From: Promethearchaeota archaeon
GTDB lineage: Archaea > Asgardarchaeota > Lokiarchaeia > Sigyniarchaeales > SOKP01
Length of the DNA stretch: 64,000 nucleotides
Assembly: GCA_016839555.1 (NCBI GenBank)
Contig: JAEOUA010000006.1
Coordinates: 62,001-126,000 of the forward strand
Direction of reading: 5' to 3'
Shown here: piece by piece, positions 18,679 to 28,216 of the stretch
Layout: the number at the start of each line of letters is the position of its first letter
How positions within the stretch are numbered: position 1 is the first letter of the stretch
Program-made: the position numbers and the translations under genes
Notes under the pieces: generated by a model
Databases searched by the model: none
The model's input: only the letters and a program-made list of their open reading frames with translations
Told to the model about the DNA's origin: nothing

Positions 18679-19317
18679 ATGGTTTTTAAAAGCATTGAAA
18701 GAATTAAAAAAGCTATTCCAGAAATAGTACATGTTGCTATGTTTTATAATAATGGAACCATTTTTAACACAACCTTTGAACAAGAGATTAACATTCCAAA
18801 AGTGGGGGAAAATCTCGCTAGGATGTTAGACCGCTTTAGAAGATTGTATGAACTATTAAATTTTGAACATAAGGATTATAAAAAAGTAATTTTAGAAACA
18901 GAAGATGTTTTCACTATCGTATTAAAATTAGGAGAAGAGAGTAATATTGCATTATTCTTTAAAGCTGGGGATGTTAAAGATATCAATATCAGTTCGATAC
19001 AGAGATATTTAAAGAGAATAGAAGAATTAATCGATATGGATAAGAAAGAGCTTTTATTACAAGATGTACTTTCTTTGGAAAGTGAAATCAAGAATTTGGA
19101 ATCTGAATTAACCAATAAAAAGGAAAGAATTGGAGATTTAAGATTTCAATTAAAAGCGTTAACAGAGGAGGAGAGAGAAAAGAGAGAAAAAGAAAGTGAT
19201 ATCATCAAGAAAATTGAGTCTATCGAAAAGGAATCTAATAGTATCGAACAAGAAATTTCGCAGAAAATAAGTAAAAGGGATAGCTTAAGAAGTGAAATAG
19301 AACATCATTCAATTTAA
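18679..19317 (+). CDS. Roadblock/longin-like domain with C-terminal coiled coil
   Basis: 212 aa from the ATG at 18679; the GTG at 18670 is part of the GGGGTGAT ribosome site. Residues 1-105 look like a Roadblock/LC7 or longin-type sensor fold: IVHVAMFYNNGTIFNTTF, NLARMLDRF, VILETEDVFTIVLKLG, NIALFFKAGDV. Residues 110-210 are a long charged coiled coil. Roadblock proteins in Asgard archaea and eukaryotes bind and regulate small GTPases (family knowledge). Coupled to the permease at 17231, and the GTPase-winged-helix gene lies next to it on the other strand. A link between transport and GTPase signalling is inference. Confidence 0.5.
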   Translation: MVFKSIERIKKAIPEIVHVAMFYNNGTIFNTTFEQEINIPKVGENLARMLDRFRRLYELLNFEHKDYKKVILETEDVFTIVLKLGEESNIALFFKAGDVKDINISSIQRYLKRIEELIDMDKKELLLQDVLSLESEIKNLESELTNKKERIGDLRFQLKALTEEEREKREKESDIIKKIESIEKESNSIEQEISQKISKRDSLRSEIEHHSI

Positions 19318-19387
19318 ATGTTATATTTGTAAGGAATTGAAGGTTTTAATATATCATAAAAAGAAAAAAAATAGAATATGATTAATT

Positions 19388-20620
19388 TTATAAATATTTT
19401 TCAAATCTTTTAGTAAGCCAATTAATAGTTTCTAAACTTTTCTTATGATCGGGGCCTTCTATATTCATTAATCGTAGAAAAGGCATTACCATATCAAAAA
19501 AGATATATTTTTTTTGGGAATCCTCATCATTCTCAAGAATTCGATCAAATTTTTCAGTGAAATCCTTTCTTAACGATTGCAATTGCTTATATTGCTTTTC
19601 TGTTATGAAATATAGACTCATAGAGGTCTCTAAAATCGTGTTGATTATATTAGAATACATTTCTGAGGATTTTGACTGCTTTAATGATAAAAATGTTAAG
19701 GCAGTAAGTCCTTGCTTACCCTTTGGAAAATCTTCTATGAAGGTTTGCAAAAGTTTATTTAGCTCTTCATATATTGATAAAAGAAATACTTTTTTTCTAA
19801 GTTTCATCCTTAATTTCATAATATCCTTTCCTGAACTTGTATCAAAAGATTCATATGTGAAAATCTCTGGATTATATAGAGATTCTTTATTTAAGGCATA
19901 ATATTGTTTATCAATAGAACCCGGCGTTATCTCATATTCTTTTGTATATGATTGTATAATACCCAAATATATTAACCTTCTTGTATACCGAGACATAGTT
20001 GCCTTACTTTTCTTAAGATAATTTGAGATTTCTGCTAAGCTTAATTCTTTATAAGTAGATAAGAGCATGATTATCTTCAGGTTTAAGTCGTTCTTAAATA
20101 ATTCTAAAGCTTTCAAATCGATAAGAACATCTAACATCTTATTGATTGCTTCTTTAAATTCTTTAGTCTTGTTCTCTGAAAGTTCTACATAACTAGTAGC
20201 ACCCTCATTCTTAGCAAATTCTATATAATCCCTTCTGTTTGTAGTTTCTTTGCTTTCTGATTTATTTTTCTTATTGGCAATCAGAATAAAAGGACAAATG
20301 TTATCAATATTTTCCCTAATGTTTATTAATTCTTTTTTGCAATACTCAAATGTTTTAGGATCTGAAGGATCAAATATCAAAATAGCTGCATTTGTTCCTT
20401 CGAAATATTTACTGTGTAAAAATTCAAATTTTTTATCTGCTTTAAAGTCCCAAAATTGAAGGAAGTAATCATTACCATATCTATTAATTTTATGTTTATA
20501 AAACTCAACTCCAATCTTATCTTTTTGATTAATAAATGATTCTAAGAATTCATTAAGTAATGAAGTTTTTCCAGCATTCTCTTTACCTATAATGATAATT
20601 TTAAATGGGATTGCGTCCAT
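19388..20620 (-). CDS. Ras/Rab-like small GTPase fused to a winged-helix domain
   Basis: 410 aa from the ATG at 20620; the TTG at 20629 is less likely. Using the longer numbering, the P-loop GKENAGKTS is at 15-23; G3 is degenerate (WDFKAD, where WDTAGQ is usual); G4 is NKKN at 119-122, lacking the normal aspartate. Residues 183-250 form an ArsR/MarR-like winged helix (LSLAEISNYLKKSKATMSRY, then RRLIYLGII). The last 160 residues are helical and unrecognised. The architecture suggests a nucleotide-controlled DNA-binding protein or a GTPase scaffold. Loss of G3 Gly/Gln and G4 Asp hints at altered or absent GTP hydrolysis. Sits convergent to the Roadblock gene. Confidence 0.7.
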   Translation of the reverse strand: MDAIPFKIIIIGKENAGKTSLLNEFLESFINQKDKIGVEFYKHKINRYGNDYFLQFWDFKADKKFEFLHSKYFEGTNAAILIFDPSDPKTFEYCKKELINIRENIDNICPFILIANKKNKSESKETTNRRDYIEFAKNEGATSYVELSENKTKEFKEAINKMLDVLIDLKALELFKNDLNLKIIMLLSTYKELSLAEISNYLKKSKATMSRYTRRLIYLGIIQSYTKEYEITPGSIDKQYYALNKESLYNPEIFTYESFDTSSGKDIMKLRMKLRKKVFLLSIYEELNKLLQTFIEDFPKGKQGLTALTFLSLKQSKSSEMYSNIINTILETSMSLYFITEKQYKQLQSLRKDFTEKFDRILENDEDSQKKYIFFDMVMPFLRLMNIEGPDHKKSLETINWLTKRFEKYL

Positions 20621-20865
20621 TTCTTTCAACTCTTTTATGTGTTAAAATTTTTATTGTTAATCTCATTTTTTTTATTAAAATATTATTTCAAAATGATCAT
20701 ATAAAATAAGGTTACTTTCATATTTAAGTATTTGCAACATTTCATAGATTACCTTTTATGGAACAAAGTAATTATTTTAAATTTATACATTCAATTAAAA
20801 ATATAGAATAAAATAGATCAAGATGTTTTATTTCTTAGAATCGACTTTCTAAATTCCGAATAATA

Positions 20866-22317
20866 ATGTATAAACCAATAAACAAATCTGTAAAGAAACA
20901 CCAGGTTCCAGAGTGGTTTCATGATGCAAAATTAGGGATTTTTGTTCACTGGGGATTATATTCCGTTCCAGCATTTGCAGTCACTGGTATGAATTTAATT
21001 GAAGTAATAAAACAAGAAGGTTTTGGGGGGCAATTCAAAAAAAATCCTTATGCTGAATGGTATTTGAATTCCCTTCGGATTTCCGATAGTCCTACCTACC
21101 ACTATCATAAAGAAACATTTGGAAAGGATTTTGCATATGAAGACTTTATTCCGATATTTAATGACGCAATAAAAAAGTGGAATCCAGAGGAGATGGCAGA
21201 AATTTTTAAAAAAGCGGGAGCTCAATACGTTGTCTTAGTTACAAAACATCACGATGGATTCTTGCTATGGCCTAGTAGATATCCTCATCCAAGAAAAGAA
21301 AGATACTACGCAAGCAGAGATATCGTAGGAGAACTTACTCACGCTGTAAAAGAATGCAATATGAAGATGGGATTTTATTATTCCGGCTCATTAGATTGGT
21401 CTTTTAATCCTAACCCTATAAAGGATGTAATTGACTTATTAACGAGCGGTTTAACGGATCAAGAATATATAGACTACGCAAATAATCATTGGTACGAATT
21501 AATCGACATTTATGAGCCGTTAATCCTTTGGAATGATATTGGATATCCCCCAGATACGGATGTATATGAAATCTTCGCATATTTCTATAATTCACATCCA
21601 AATGGAGTTATAAACGATCGTTGGAGTCAAATCAGTAAAAGATTGCGTAAAATCATAAAATTCAAACCATTTGCTACTATAATAAGAGAGGTTGCTAAGA
21701 GAAAATTTATGAAAGGGATTTCTGGAATGACTACAAAAATGCATTGTGATTTCAGAACACCAGAATATACGCATTTTAAAGAAATTAAACCATATAAATG
21801 GGAAAGCACTCGGGGTATTGGCAATTCTTTTGGATATAATAAATTCGAGAAAGAAGAGGATTATTTAACTTCTGAGGAGTTGATTCGAATGTTTGTGGAT
21901 ATTGTAAGTAAAAATGGTAATCTTCTCATTAATGTGGGTCCGAAAGCTGATGGAACTATTCCGGAATTGCAAAAAAAATGCTTATTAGACCTTGGTAAAT
22001 GGCTCGAAATAAATGGAGAAGCAATTTTCGGCACGCGTCCTTGGGATCATGCTGAATCAATTACAACGGAAGGAATATCAATTCGATATACCCAAAAAGA
22101 AGAATCTCTCTATGTCTTTATTTTAGAGAAACCGAAATCCAAGGAGATAATTATTATATCCTTACACATTCATTCAAATGCTAAGATTACATTGCTTGGA
22201 AATGATGAAACCCTTACATGGACTCAAAAAGGAAAAAATCTAGAAATTATATTACCTGAACACCTATCAGATTCTCCAGTATACACTTTAGCAATAAGTC
22301 CTCAATCGGAAAAATAG
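20866..22317 (+). CDS. Alpha-L-fucosidase, GH29
   Basis: 483 aa. N-terminal WFHDAKLGIFVHWGLYSVPA, TKHHDGFLLWPS (from residue 126) and the nucleophile loop PLILWNDIGYP with D224 are GH29 hallmarks; NGNLLINVGPKADGTIP follows. A C-terminal beta-sandwich domain completes the usual layout. No signal peptide, so the enzyme should act in the cytoplasm on imported fuco-oligosaccharides. A FucI-like isomerase (36910) and a GPH sugar carrier (38530) elsewhere in the window may be functional partners, though they are not linked to it. Complete and normal length. Confidence 0.9.
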   Translation: MYKPINKSVKKHQVPEWFHDAKLGIFVHWGLYSVPAFAVTGMNLIEVIKQEGFGGQFKKNPYAEWYLNSLRISDSPTYHYHKETFGKDFAYEDFIPIFNDAIKKWNPEEMAEIFKKAGAQYVVLVTKHHDGFLLWPSRYPHPRKERYYASRDIVGELTHAVKECNMKMGFYYSGSLDWSFNPNPIKDVIDLLTSGLTDQEYIDYANNHWYELIDIYEPLILWNDIGYPPDTDVYEIFAYFYNSHPNGVINDRWSQISKRLRKIIKFKPFATIIREVAKRKFMKGISGMTTKMHCDFRTPEYTHFKEIKPYKWESTRGIGNSFGYNKFEKEEDYLTSEELIRMFVDIVSKNGNLLINVGPKADGTIPELQKKCLLDLGKWLEINGEAIFGTRPWDHAESITTEGISIRYTQKEESLYVFILEKPKSKEIIIISLHIHSNAKITLLGNDETLTWTQKGKNLEIILPEHLSDSPVYTLAISPQSEK

Positions 22318-22399
22318 TATTATAAACATTGTTGAAGTTTACTGAAGAAACCATTATTTGTAATTAAAAGGATTTATCCGCTATTCCTTAAAATAAGAA

Positions 22400-22888
22400 T
22401 TATTCTTTAAAATTTATAGGTAATTCTTTCCAAAACTTACAACCCATACACTGAAGAATTTGCTTTCTTTCTCCTTTTTCATTAATCATGATTGTTTTTA
22501 CCATTTTTTCATTACATTTAGTACAAACGCCCATTATTTTTCTTGAAGTTAATGATTCTTTTTCTAAGCGGCGCAATTTTCTTATTCGTTCTATTCTTTT
22601 CTGAGCACTGGCAAGGTCATCATATAGCTCTACATAACTCACTTTAAAATTTCCATCAAAGCGTTTGGTATATCTATCTCTCTTTTCAATATGATCCTTA
22701 AGTCGTTTGGCGGGATTCTTTGCAGAATCGGTATAATAGAGAAAATCATTGCTTTCCTTTGTGAGAGCTTTTTTGTTCTTATAGCATTTTAATACATACA
22801 CGCAAGAATCATAAAGCTTAGAGAAGTTGGAATCAATTGAGATATTTTTAATTTTTTCCATATTATGTGTGAAACATATTCTATCCAA
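22400..22888 (-). CDS. GIY-YIG nuclease domain protein with zinc ribbon
   Basis: 162 aa. Residues 30-115 follow the GIY-YIG pattern: VYVLKC as the first strand, FLYYTDSAKNPAKRL for the second, then KVSYVELYDDLASAQKRIERI for the catalytic helix region. The YIG glycine is replaced (YYT). Residues 125-160 hold a four-cysteine zinc ribbon (CTKC ... CMGC). Such proteins cut or bind branched DNA; many small ones are of unknown role. It borders the accessory island that starts here. The frame begins at an ATG with no strong ribosome site. Confidence 0.6.
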   Translation of the reverse strand: MDRICFTHNMEKIKNISIDSNFSKLYDSCVYVLKCYKNKKALTKESNDFLYYTDSAKNPAKRLKDHIEKRDRYTKRFDGNFKVSYVELYDDLASAQKRIERIRKLRRLEKESLTSRKIMGVCTKCNEKMVKTIMINEKGERKQILQCMGCKFWKELPINFKE

Positions 22889-22954
22889 AAATCAGTATAA
22901 TATGAAGATATTATGGGCTACATTATTATAATGAGAACACTTTAAATTCATTAT

Positions 22955-23107
22955 ATGACGACTGTAAAAAGTATTATTGATGATATAGGGATAAAAGCTT
23001 TTGAAAATAGCGTAAACATTGCTAGTTTGGCAGTTATCTCCGATTCAGGAGAATTAGTATACCAAACAACTAATATGGATTTAATTCATCTTTCAAGTTA
23101 TCTCAAG
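22955..23107 (+). pseudogene. N-terminal fragment of a Roadblock-like protein
   Basis: About 50 residues beginning MTTVKSIIDDIGIKAFEN and going on through NIASLAVISDSGELVYQT look like the start of an Asgard Roadblock/LC7-like sensor protein. After residue 50 the frame continues to 23287 but turns into Phe/Lys/Ile-rich text with no coding character, and the strands and helix that should follow are missing. Its distal part runs into the 3' end of the clamp-like gene on the other strand. Best read as a truncated gene left by rearrangement at the edge of the island. Confidence 0.5.
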
Positions 23108-23227
23108 TTAAAGGCGATATTTTTCTTCAATTTTAGCAAAAAAATCATTAATTTAAACTTTTCCCATTTTCAAATTAAAATTTTTTTTCCTTTTTCAATA
23201 ATATCTAAGAATAAATGTTTCAAGTTT

Positions 23228-24295
23228 TTAATCATAAGCATTCACATCTCTCTGGGCAATAAAAAACCATCCGACCGTCTTCTCTAAGGTTTTAAAATCG
23301 ATACTCAATTTTAGTGGAATTTCTTCATCAAGATGGAGCGTTATTATGGAATTGTCTTCAAATAAAAAGGAGGAGACCTTTTTAAGATTGTCAATAGAGA
23401 TATAGACTTTAATTCTTTCTTTTATATCTTGAGAATTAAATTGTATCTTATGAATATCTTTATTTTCCCACCTAATATTTGTATTTCCTTCCTCATTATT
23501 ATCATAAAAATGTATGAAACTATTTGTTAGTTGAATTCCGATACCTTCAGAAAACCTACCCGCTTGAGATGTAATATGAAAGAATTTGTCCTTATCGAGA
23601 GAACAACACCCTTTATATTTCAGTTCGATTAATTCATCTAATATAATCTTATTTTCATAGTTGATTTTTACATCATTTATGTTTCTAGATATTTTAGACT
23701 TGAGAATGGGAGAAGATTGAATAATTTCAATTTTTTCTTCATTAAACCCAAAATTTGTGGTGATTTTCTCAGATTTATCACATTCCAGGCACTTTAATAA
23801 GGAGTCTAAATTAACGAGAAGATCTAATTGCTTGTTTAAGAAAAATTGACTATTATCACTTTTTAAAATAATATCAAATAGGTAAGTCTTAGCTTCGTTT
23901 GTTGTATAGGCGTGGATTTCATTATAAAGAATCCTAAAAACTATTTTATCATTAGATTCCCTTAGGGCTTTAAACACTTTAAATAACGAGTATCCATCTC
24001 TAAATTCTATTTCGCATAAATAAGTATGTTTCTTCCTTTCCTGTAGATAATTAAAAAGTTCTACTTTAAATCTGGCGATAGCTTCGCTTAAAATCTCGCT
24101 ACTGGTTGAAATATTTTTGAGTTTGATAAGTTCAGATATTCGATGGAACAAAAAATCCAAAATTTCTGAAGAAATTTGTGAATCTTCATCATTTAGAAGA
24201 ATGGGACTTATTTTTTCATAATCCTTTATCCAATCTGTTCTATTTATATTTAATAGATTTACGATCTTTTTTATCTGTTCATCGTGCCTACCCAA
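23228..24295 (-). CDS. Divergent sliding-clamp (PCNA-like) protein with N-terminal helical extension
   Basis: 355 aa, not a housekeeping PCNA. Residues 93-350 line up with the two-domain clamp layout: GYSLFKVFKALRESND and IVFRILYNEIHAYTTNEA (domain 1 start), LDLLVNLDSLLKCLECDKS (domain 1 second half), ELIELKYKGCCSLDKDKFFH (domain 2 start), KVYISIDNLKKVSSF and the ending KTVGWFFIAQR, comparable to the PCNA end YYLAPK. Residues 1-90 are an extra mostly helical region. It is divergently oriented to the methyltransferase gene with a 270-nt gap. A partner-specific clamp for the adjacent restriction-like system, or a 9-1-1-like clamp, are both possible. Recognition is by pattern, not search. Confidence 0.5.
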   Translation of the reverse strand: MGRHDEQIKKIVNLLNINRTDWIKDYEKISPILLNDEDSQISSEILDFLFHRISELIKLKNISTSSEILSEAIARFKVELFNYLQERKKHTYLCEIEFRDGYSLFKVFKALRESNDKIVFRILYNEIHAYTTNEAKTYLFDIILKSDNSQFFLNKQLDLLVNLDSLLKCLECDKSEKITTNFGFNEEKIEIIQSSPILKSKISRNINDVKINYENKIILDELIELKYKGCCSLDKDKFFHITSQAGRFSEGIGIQLTNSFIHFYDNNEEGNTNIRWENKDIHKIQFNSQDIKERIKVYISIDNLKKVSSFLFEDNSIITLHLDEEIPLKLSIDFKTLEKTVGWFFIAQRDVNAYD

Positions 24296-24471
24296 TTCGG
24301 CAAATCTTTCCCAGAGATCGACAGAATGATTATTAGGTTTTGTGATAGTATCATCTCTAAACTATATATTCTTAAAATTATCTACAACCAAGTTTAAATA
24401 CTAATAAGAAATTGTTAATTCGGCGATAAAAATAATAAATATTTAAGGTAGTATATAGATATATTAAAGTG

Positions 24472-24549
24472 ATGATTAAATTAGATTCAGGGATTTATCC
24501 TTTCGATATTCTTAGATCCGACAATTATCTATTTAGCATCTACATCTAA
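24472..24549 (+). CDS. Possible 25-residue leader peptide
   Basis: An ATG preceded by AAAGTG opens a 25-codon frame (MIKLDSGIYPFDILRSDNY, then six more) that ends 16 nt before the methyltransferase start. A TATA-like TATTTAAGG lies about 30 nt upstream (24438-24447). It could be a leader peptide, a gene remnant or chance. No homologue recognised. Confidence 0.25.
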   Translation: MIKLDSGIYPFDILRSDNYLFSIYI

Positions 24550-24565
24550 TCGAAGAGTGATTATA

Positions 24566-27500
24566 ATGGAAGTAAGTAAAGAAACTAGGATGAGAATTAG
24601 TGAATATCTTAGCAAGATTAAATCAGCTAAGGATTTATTTGAACTTTTTAGGACTCTCAACTACCCAGAAGATATAGTTTTTGATATATCTGCTAAAAGA
24701 AAGAAGGAAACATTTGAATTTAGGAAAGATGACGATGAAAAAATTAAAGAGATATATTCAATACTAAGTATAGAAAATAAAACACATATTTTTCTCCTTG
24801 AGACTACCTCTATTGCGCCTTCCTTTATTAGAAGTGTGACAGCAACTTTCGATCGACAATATCTTAACTTTTTACTAATAATAACTCTTGATTATTCAGA
24901 AATAGTGTTTGTTTTTCCTAATCGTGAAAAGATTAATGGAGATCAGCATAAATTAAAATTAACGAAACTAATTATCAATACTACTGAAATTTATTATACG
25001 GATATTCAAACCATATCAACACTATTATATGAAGAAGGGATAAAGCGACGCCAGTTGTGGCGTCAATGGAAATCAGCATTTAGTGTGGAAAGAGTTACGA
25101 AGAACTTCTTTGATGATTATAAAAAAATTTTTTTCTTACTCAAAAATGAATTTTCTAATCAAGGAATTCCAAAAAAAGAATCACACGAATTTACGCTACA
25201 ATTACTCAATAGAATAATGTTTGTCTATTTTATATCAAAAAAACAGGGTTGGCTTAACACTAAGAGATTTATGAAATGGTTTTGGGAATCTTATAAAAAG
25301 CAAGAAAAATATGATAGTGATGAATTTTACGAAATTTGGTCAAAACAGTTATTCTTTAAGGCATTTAATAATCAATCGAATCTTTTATCTGACCTTCCAA
25401 GTGAAATAAAAAAGGAAATATCTAATTTCCCATTCCTTAATGGTGGATTATTTACTTCAAATGATCTAGATGCTTTAGAAATAAAAATTTCTGATAGATT
25501 ATATGAGAAAATCCATAAATTCTATGAGAAATACAACTTCACCATTAAAGAAGATATGCCTCTTGAAGAAGAAGTTGCTGTTGATCCCCAAATGATCGGA
25601 TATGTCTACGAATCCTTAGCTAATGTAGCCGAAGAGATCTATGACCGTCACGATTTAGGAATTTTTTATACTCCTCGAGTAGAAGTAGATTTTATGGCAA
25701 GAAGAGTATTAATTGAATATCTCTCAAAAAATCTTGAGAATATTCCAAAAGAAAAATTATACCATCTTATTTTTGATCCCCCTGAAGATAAAAAGAAAAT
25801 TATTAATGATTTTGATGAGAAAATCTGGCGTAGGATTGAAGAAATATTAGACAACTTATCCGCCGTCGATCCTGCTTGTGGTTCGGGTGCATTTCTTGTT
25901 GGATTACTTAATGTATTAACAGAATTGTACCATTTAATATATCAACAACTTAATCGAAAATCTACAGATTTTGAATTGAAGAAAAGAATTATTCAATATT
26001 CCCTTTATGGTGTTGATATAATGCCTTGGGCAATTCACGCTGCTGAATTGAGATTATGGTTACAGCTTATGGTCGAAACAGAATTAAAAAAAGAAGAGCT
26101 TAGAAAATACCCTCTATTGCCAAATCTAGATTTAAATTTAAGAATTGGTGATTCTTTAGTACAAGAAATTGGGGGACAATATTTTAATCTTAGAACTAGT
26201 GATTTAGAAGCTTCAATAAAAAAGAAATTATTAATTCTAAAGGATGAAAAACGAAATTATTTTGATAATTTGCCTAGAGCTAAATTTAAAACCCCATTAG
26301 AAATTAAGGAAGAAGAATTAAGATTGTTTGAAGAAATTATTGAAAGTCGCCTAAATATTTTAAAGAGAGAAATAACTAATTTAAAAAATAACATAAAAAG
26401 AGCAAAATCACAAAAAGATTTATATGGAAAAGTAATAGTTGATGAAAAGAAAGTAAAAGCATTACAAAAACAAATTGATGAAAAAGAAAGGTTTATTCTC
26501 GACTTAAATGAAATCAAGAGACTAATTGATATACCAGGGAAAAAACCATTTATTTGGGATATTGACTTTGCTGAAATATTTGGAGAAAAAAATGGTTTTG
26601 ATATTGTTATTGGTAATCCTCCATATGTTAAGCAAGATGATATTGCTCCATTTAATAAAATGAAATCTGAAATTACTTCAAAAGAAAAACAATTATATAA
26701 AGATAAACTTATAAAGTCTGTTATTAATCAATTTCCAGTGATAACCTCAATAGCAAAAAAATGTGATTATTTTATCTATTTCTATTTTCACGGATTAAGT
26801 TTGCTGAATGAAAAGGGAGCTTTTTGTTTCATTACATCTAATTCCTGGTTGGATGCTAAATATAGTAAAAGTCTTCAAGAATTTCTAATAAAATATGTCC
26901 CTATTATTGCAATTTATGATAATGCTAAAAGAACATTCAAACACGCTCTTGTAAATACTATAATTTCTGTTTTTGGATCACCATTAATCGTAGAAAGAAG
27001 AATTGCAGGTCTTAAAGTAATAAAAAAAAGGGACTGGAAGATGTTGGATTATACAGCTAAATTTGTGATGTTTAAAAAACCATTTGAAGAAGTTATAAAT
27101 ACAAAAAATCTACTATATATTGAAAAAATAGAATTAAAAGTTCAAGGCTCCGAAATCGTAGATATTATAGAAAATATCATCCGAACCGAAGATTATCGGG
27201 TATTTCCAATTACTCAAAAGAATCTTTTAGAAGAAGGATGGGTTTACCCTGATAATTATAAGAAAAGTGAAGGATTTTTCAAAAAAGGTTCTTACAATGG
27301 GGAAAAATGGGGAAAATACTTACGGGCTCCAGATATTTATTTTAATATTATAGAGAAGGGGAAAGAAAATCTTGTTCTACTCGATAAAATTGCTGTGGTT
27401 AATGAAGGAAGACCCACTGGAGCGAATAATTATTTTTTTATGCCTATTCAAATTGCTAAGAAATTTAATATAGAAAATGAGTTTTTATTGAACGGAATTA

Positions 27501-28201
27501 TGAAAACCAGAGGTAAGAGTTACTTTATAATAGATGAAGATATGATAGAGAGATATTTTCTACAGATTGACTCGGAAGAGAATGAAATTGAAGATAAAAA
27601 TGTAATGAAATATATTAAATATGGTGAGGAAAATGTATTACCAAAAAGCAAAACACTGAAATCTAAAAATATATGGTGGAAATTTACAAATAGAGATGCT
27701 GCAGATTTATTAGCTCCGTGTGGTTATGGTAAAACAACCTTTTGTGCTATAAATAAAGCAAAAGCAGTAACAAGTAATAGTTATGTAGAAATAAGACTAG
27801 TTGATAAAGATTATTTAACCCCTCTATTTTATTTCTTGAATTCTGCTATTGGGTGGTTATTTTTGGAAATAATTGGAAGACATTCTCTTGGGGGTGGTAT
27901 GTTAAAAGTAGATCCAATAGAATATCGTCAATTATTGGTTTTAAAAAAAGAGCTATTTCAAGAACAAACTATCCCGCCAAATCGTAAAATAAAATCAGTT
28001 TTTATCGAATGTGGATTTAATCCTTCTAAACCAATAAGAGAGCAAATACCTAATCCAATTAATGAAAGGCATATTATAGATGATATTATTTTTGAAAAAC
28101 TTAAATTAAACGAAGAAGAAAGAAATGAAGTTTATTGGAGCGTTTGTGAACTAATAAAACAAAGAACTGATAAAGCTAAAAGTCTTAAAAAAAATAAATA
28201 A
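24566..28201 (+). CDS. Large adenine-specific DNA methyltransferase, Eco57I/type IIG-like (PglX/DrmMI-like)
   Basis: 1211 aa from the ATG at 24566 (the GTG at 24557 belongs to the GTGATT ribosome site). An N-terminal domain of about 200 residues without recognised catalytic motif is followed by a helical region, then the N6-adenine methylase core: motif I DPACGSGAFLVG at 435 and motif IV GNPPYVKQD with N684. Between them sits a long coiled-coil insert (about 555-645). The C-terminal 400 residues resemble a TaqI/Eco57I target-recognition domain (GRPTGANNYFF, WKFTNRDAADLL). Immediately followed by a PLD-helicase gene. Together they fit a restriction or anti-phage system in which this protein marks self DNA. 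Confidence 0.85.
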   Translation: MEVSKETRMRISEYLSKIKSAKDLFELFRTLNYPEDIVFDISAKRKKETFEFRKDDDEKIKEIYSILSIENKTHIFLLETTSIAPSFIRSVTATFDRQYLNFLLIITLDYSEIVFVFPNREKINGDQHKLKLTKLIINTTEIYYTDIQTISTLLYEEGIKRRQLWRQWKSAFSVERVTKNFFDDYKKIFFLLKNEFSNQGIPKKESHEFTLQLLNRIMFVYFISKKQGWLNTKRFMKWFWESYKKQEKYDSDEFYEIWSKQLFFKAFNNQSNLLSDLPSEIKKEISNFPFLNGGLFTSNDLDALEIKISDRLYEKIHKFYEKYNFTIKEDMPLEEEVAVDPQMIGYVYESLANVAEEIYDRHDLGIFYTPRVEVDFMARRVLIEYLSKNLENIPKEKLYHLIFDPPEDKKKIINDFDEKIWRRIEEILDNLSAVDPACGSGAFLVGLLNVLTELYHLIYQQLNRKSTDFELKKRIIQYSLYGVDIMPWAIHAAELRLWLQLMVETELKKEELRKYPLLPNLDLNLRIGDSLVQEIGGQYFNLRTSDLEASIKKKLLILKDEKRNYFDNLPRAKFKTPLEIKEEELRLFEEIIESRLNILKREITNLKNNIKRAKSQKDLYGKVIVDEKKVKALQKQIDEKERFILDLNEIKRLIDIPGKKPFIWDIDFAEIFGEKNGFDIVIGNPPYVKQDDIAPFNKMKSEITSKEKQLYKDKLIKSVINQFPVITSIAKKCDYFIYFYFHGLSLLNEKGAFCFITSNSWLDAKYSKSLQEFLIKYVPIIAIYDNAKRTFKHALVNTIISVFGSPLIVERRIAGLKVIKKRDWKMLDYTAKFVMFKKPFEEVINTKNLLYIEKIELKVQGSEIVDIIENIIRTEDYRVFPITQKNLLEEGWVYPDNYKKSEGFFKKGSYNGEKWGKYLRAPDIYFNIIEKGKENLVLLDKIAVVNEGRPTGANNYFFMPIQIAKKFNIENEFLLNGIMKTRGKSYFIIDEDMIERYFLQIDSEENEIEDKNVMKYIKYGEENVLPKSKTLKSKNIWWKFTNRDAADLLAPCGYGKTTFCAINKAKAVTSNSYVEIRLVDKDYLTPLFYFLNSAIGWLFLEIIGRHSLGGGMLKVDPIEYRQLLVLKKELFQEQTIPPNRKIKSVFIECGFNPSKPIREQIPNPINERHIIDDIIFEKLKLNEEERNEVYWSVCELIKQRTDKAKSLKKNK

Positions 28202-28216
28202 TAATGGATGAGAGAT

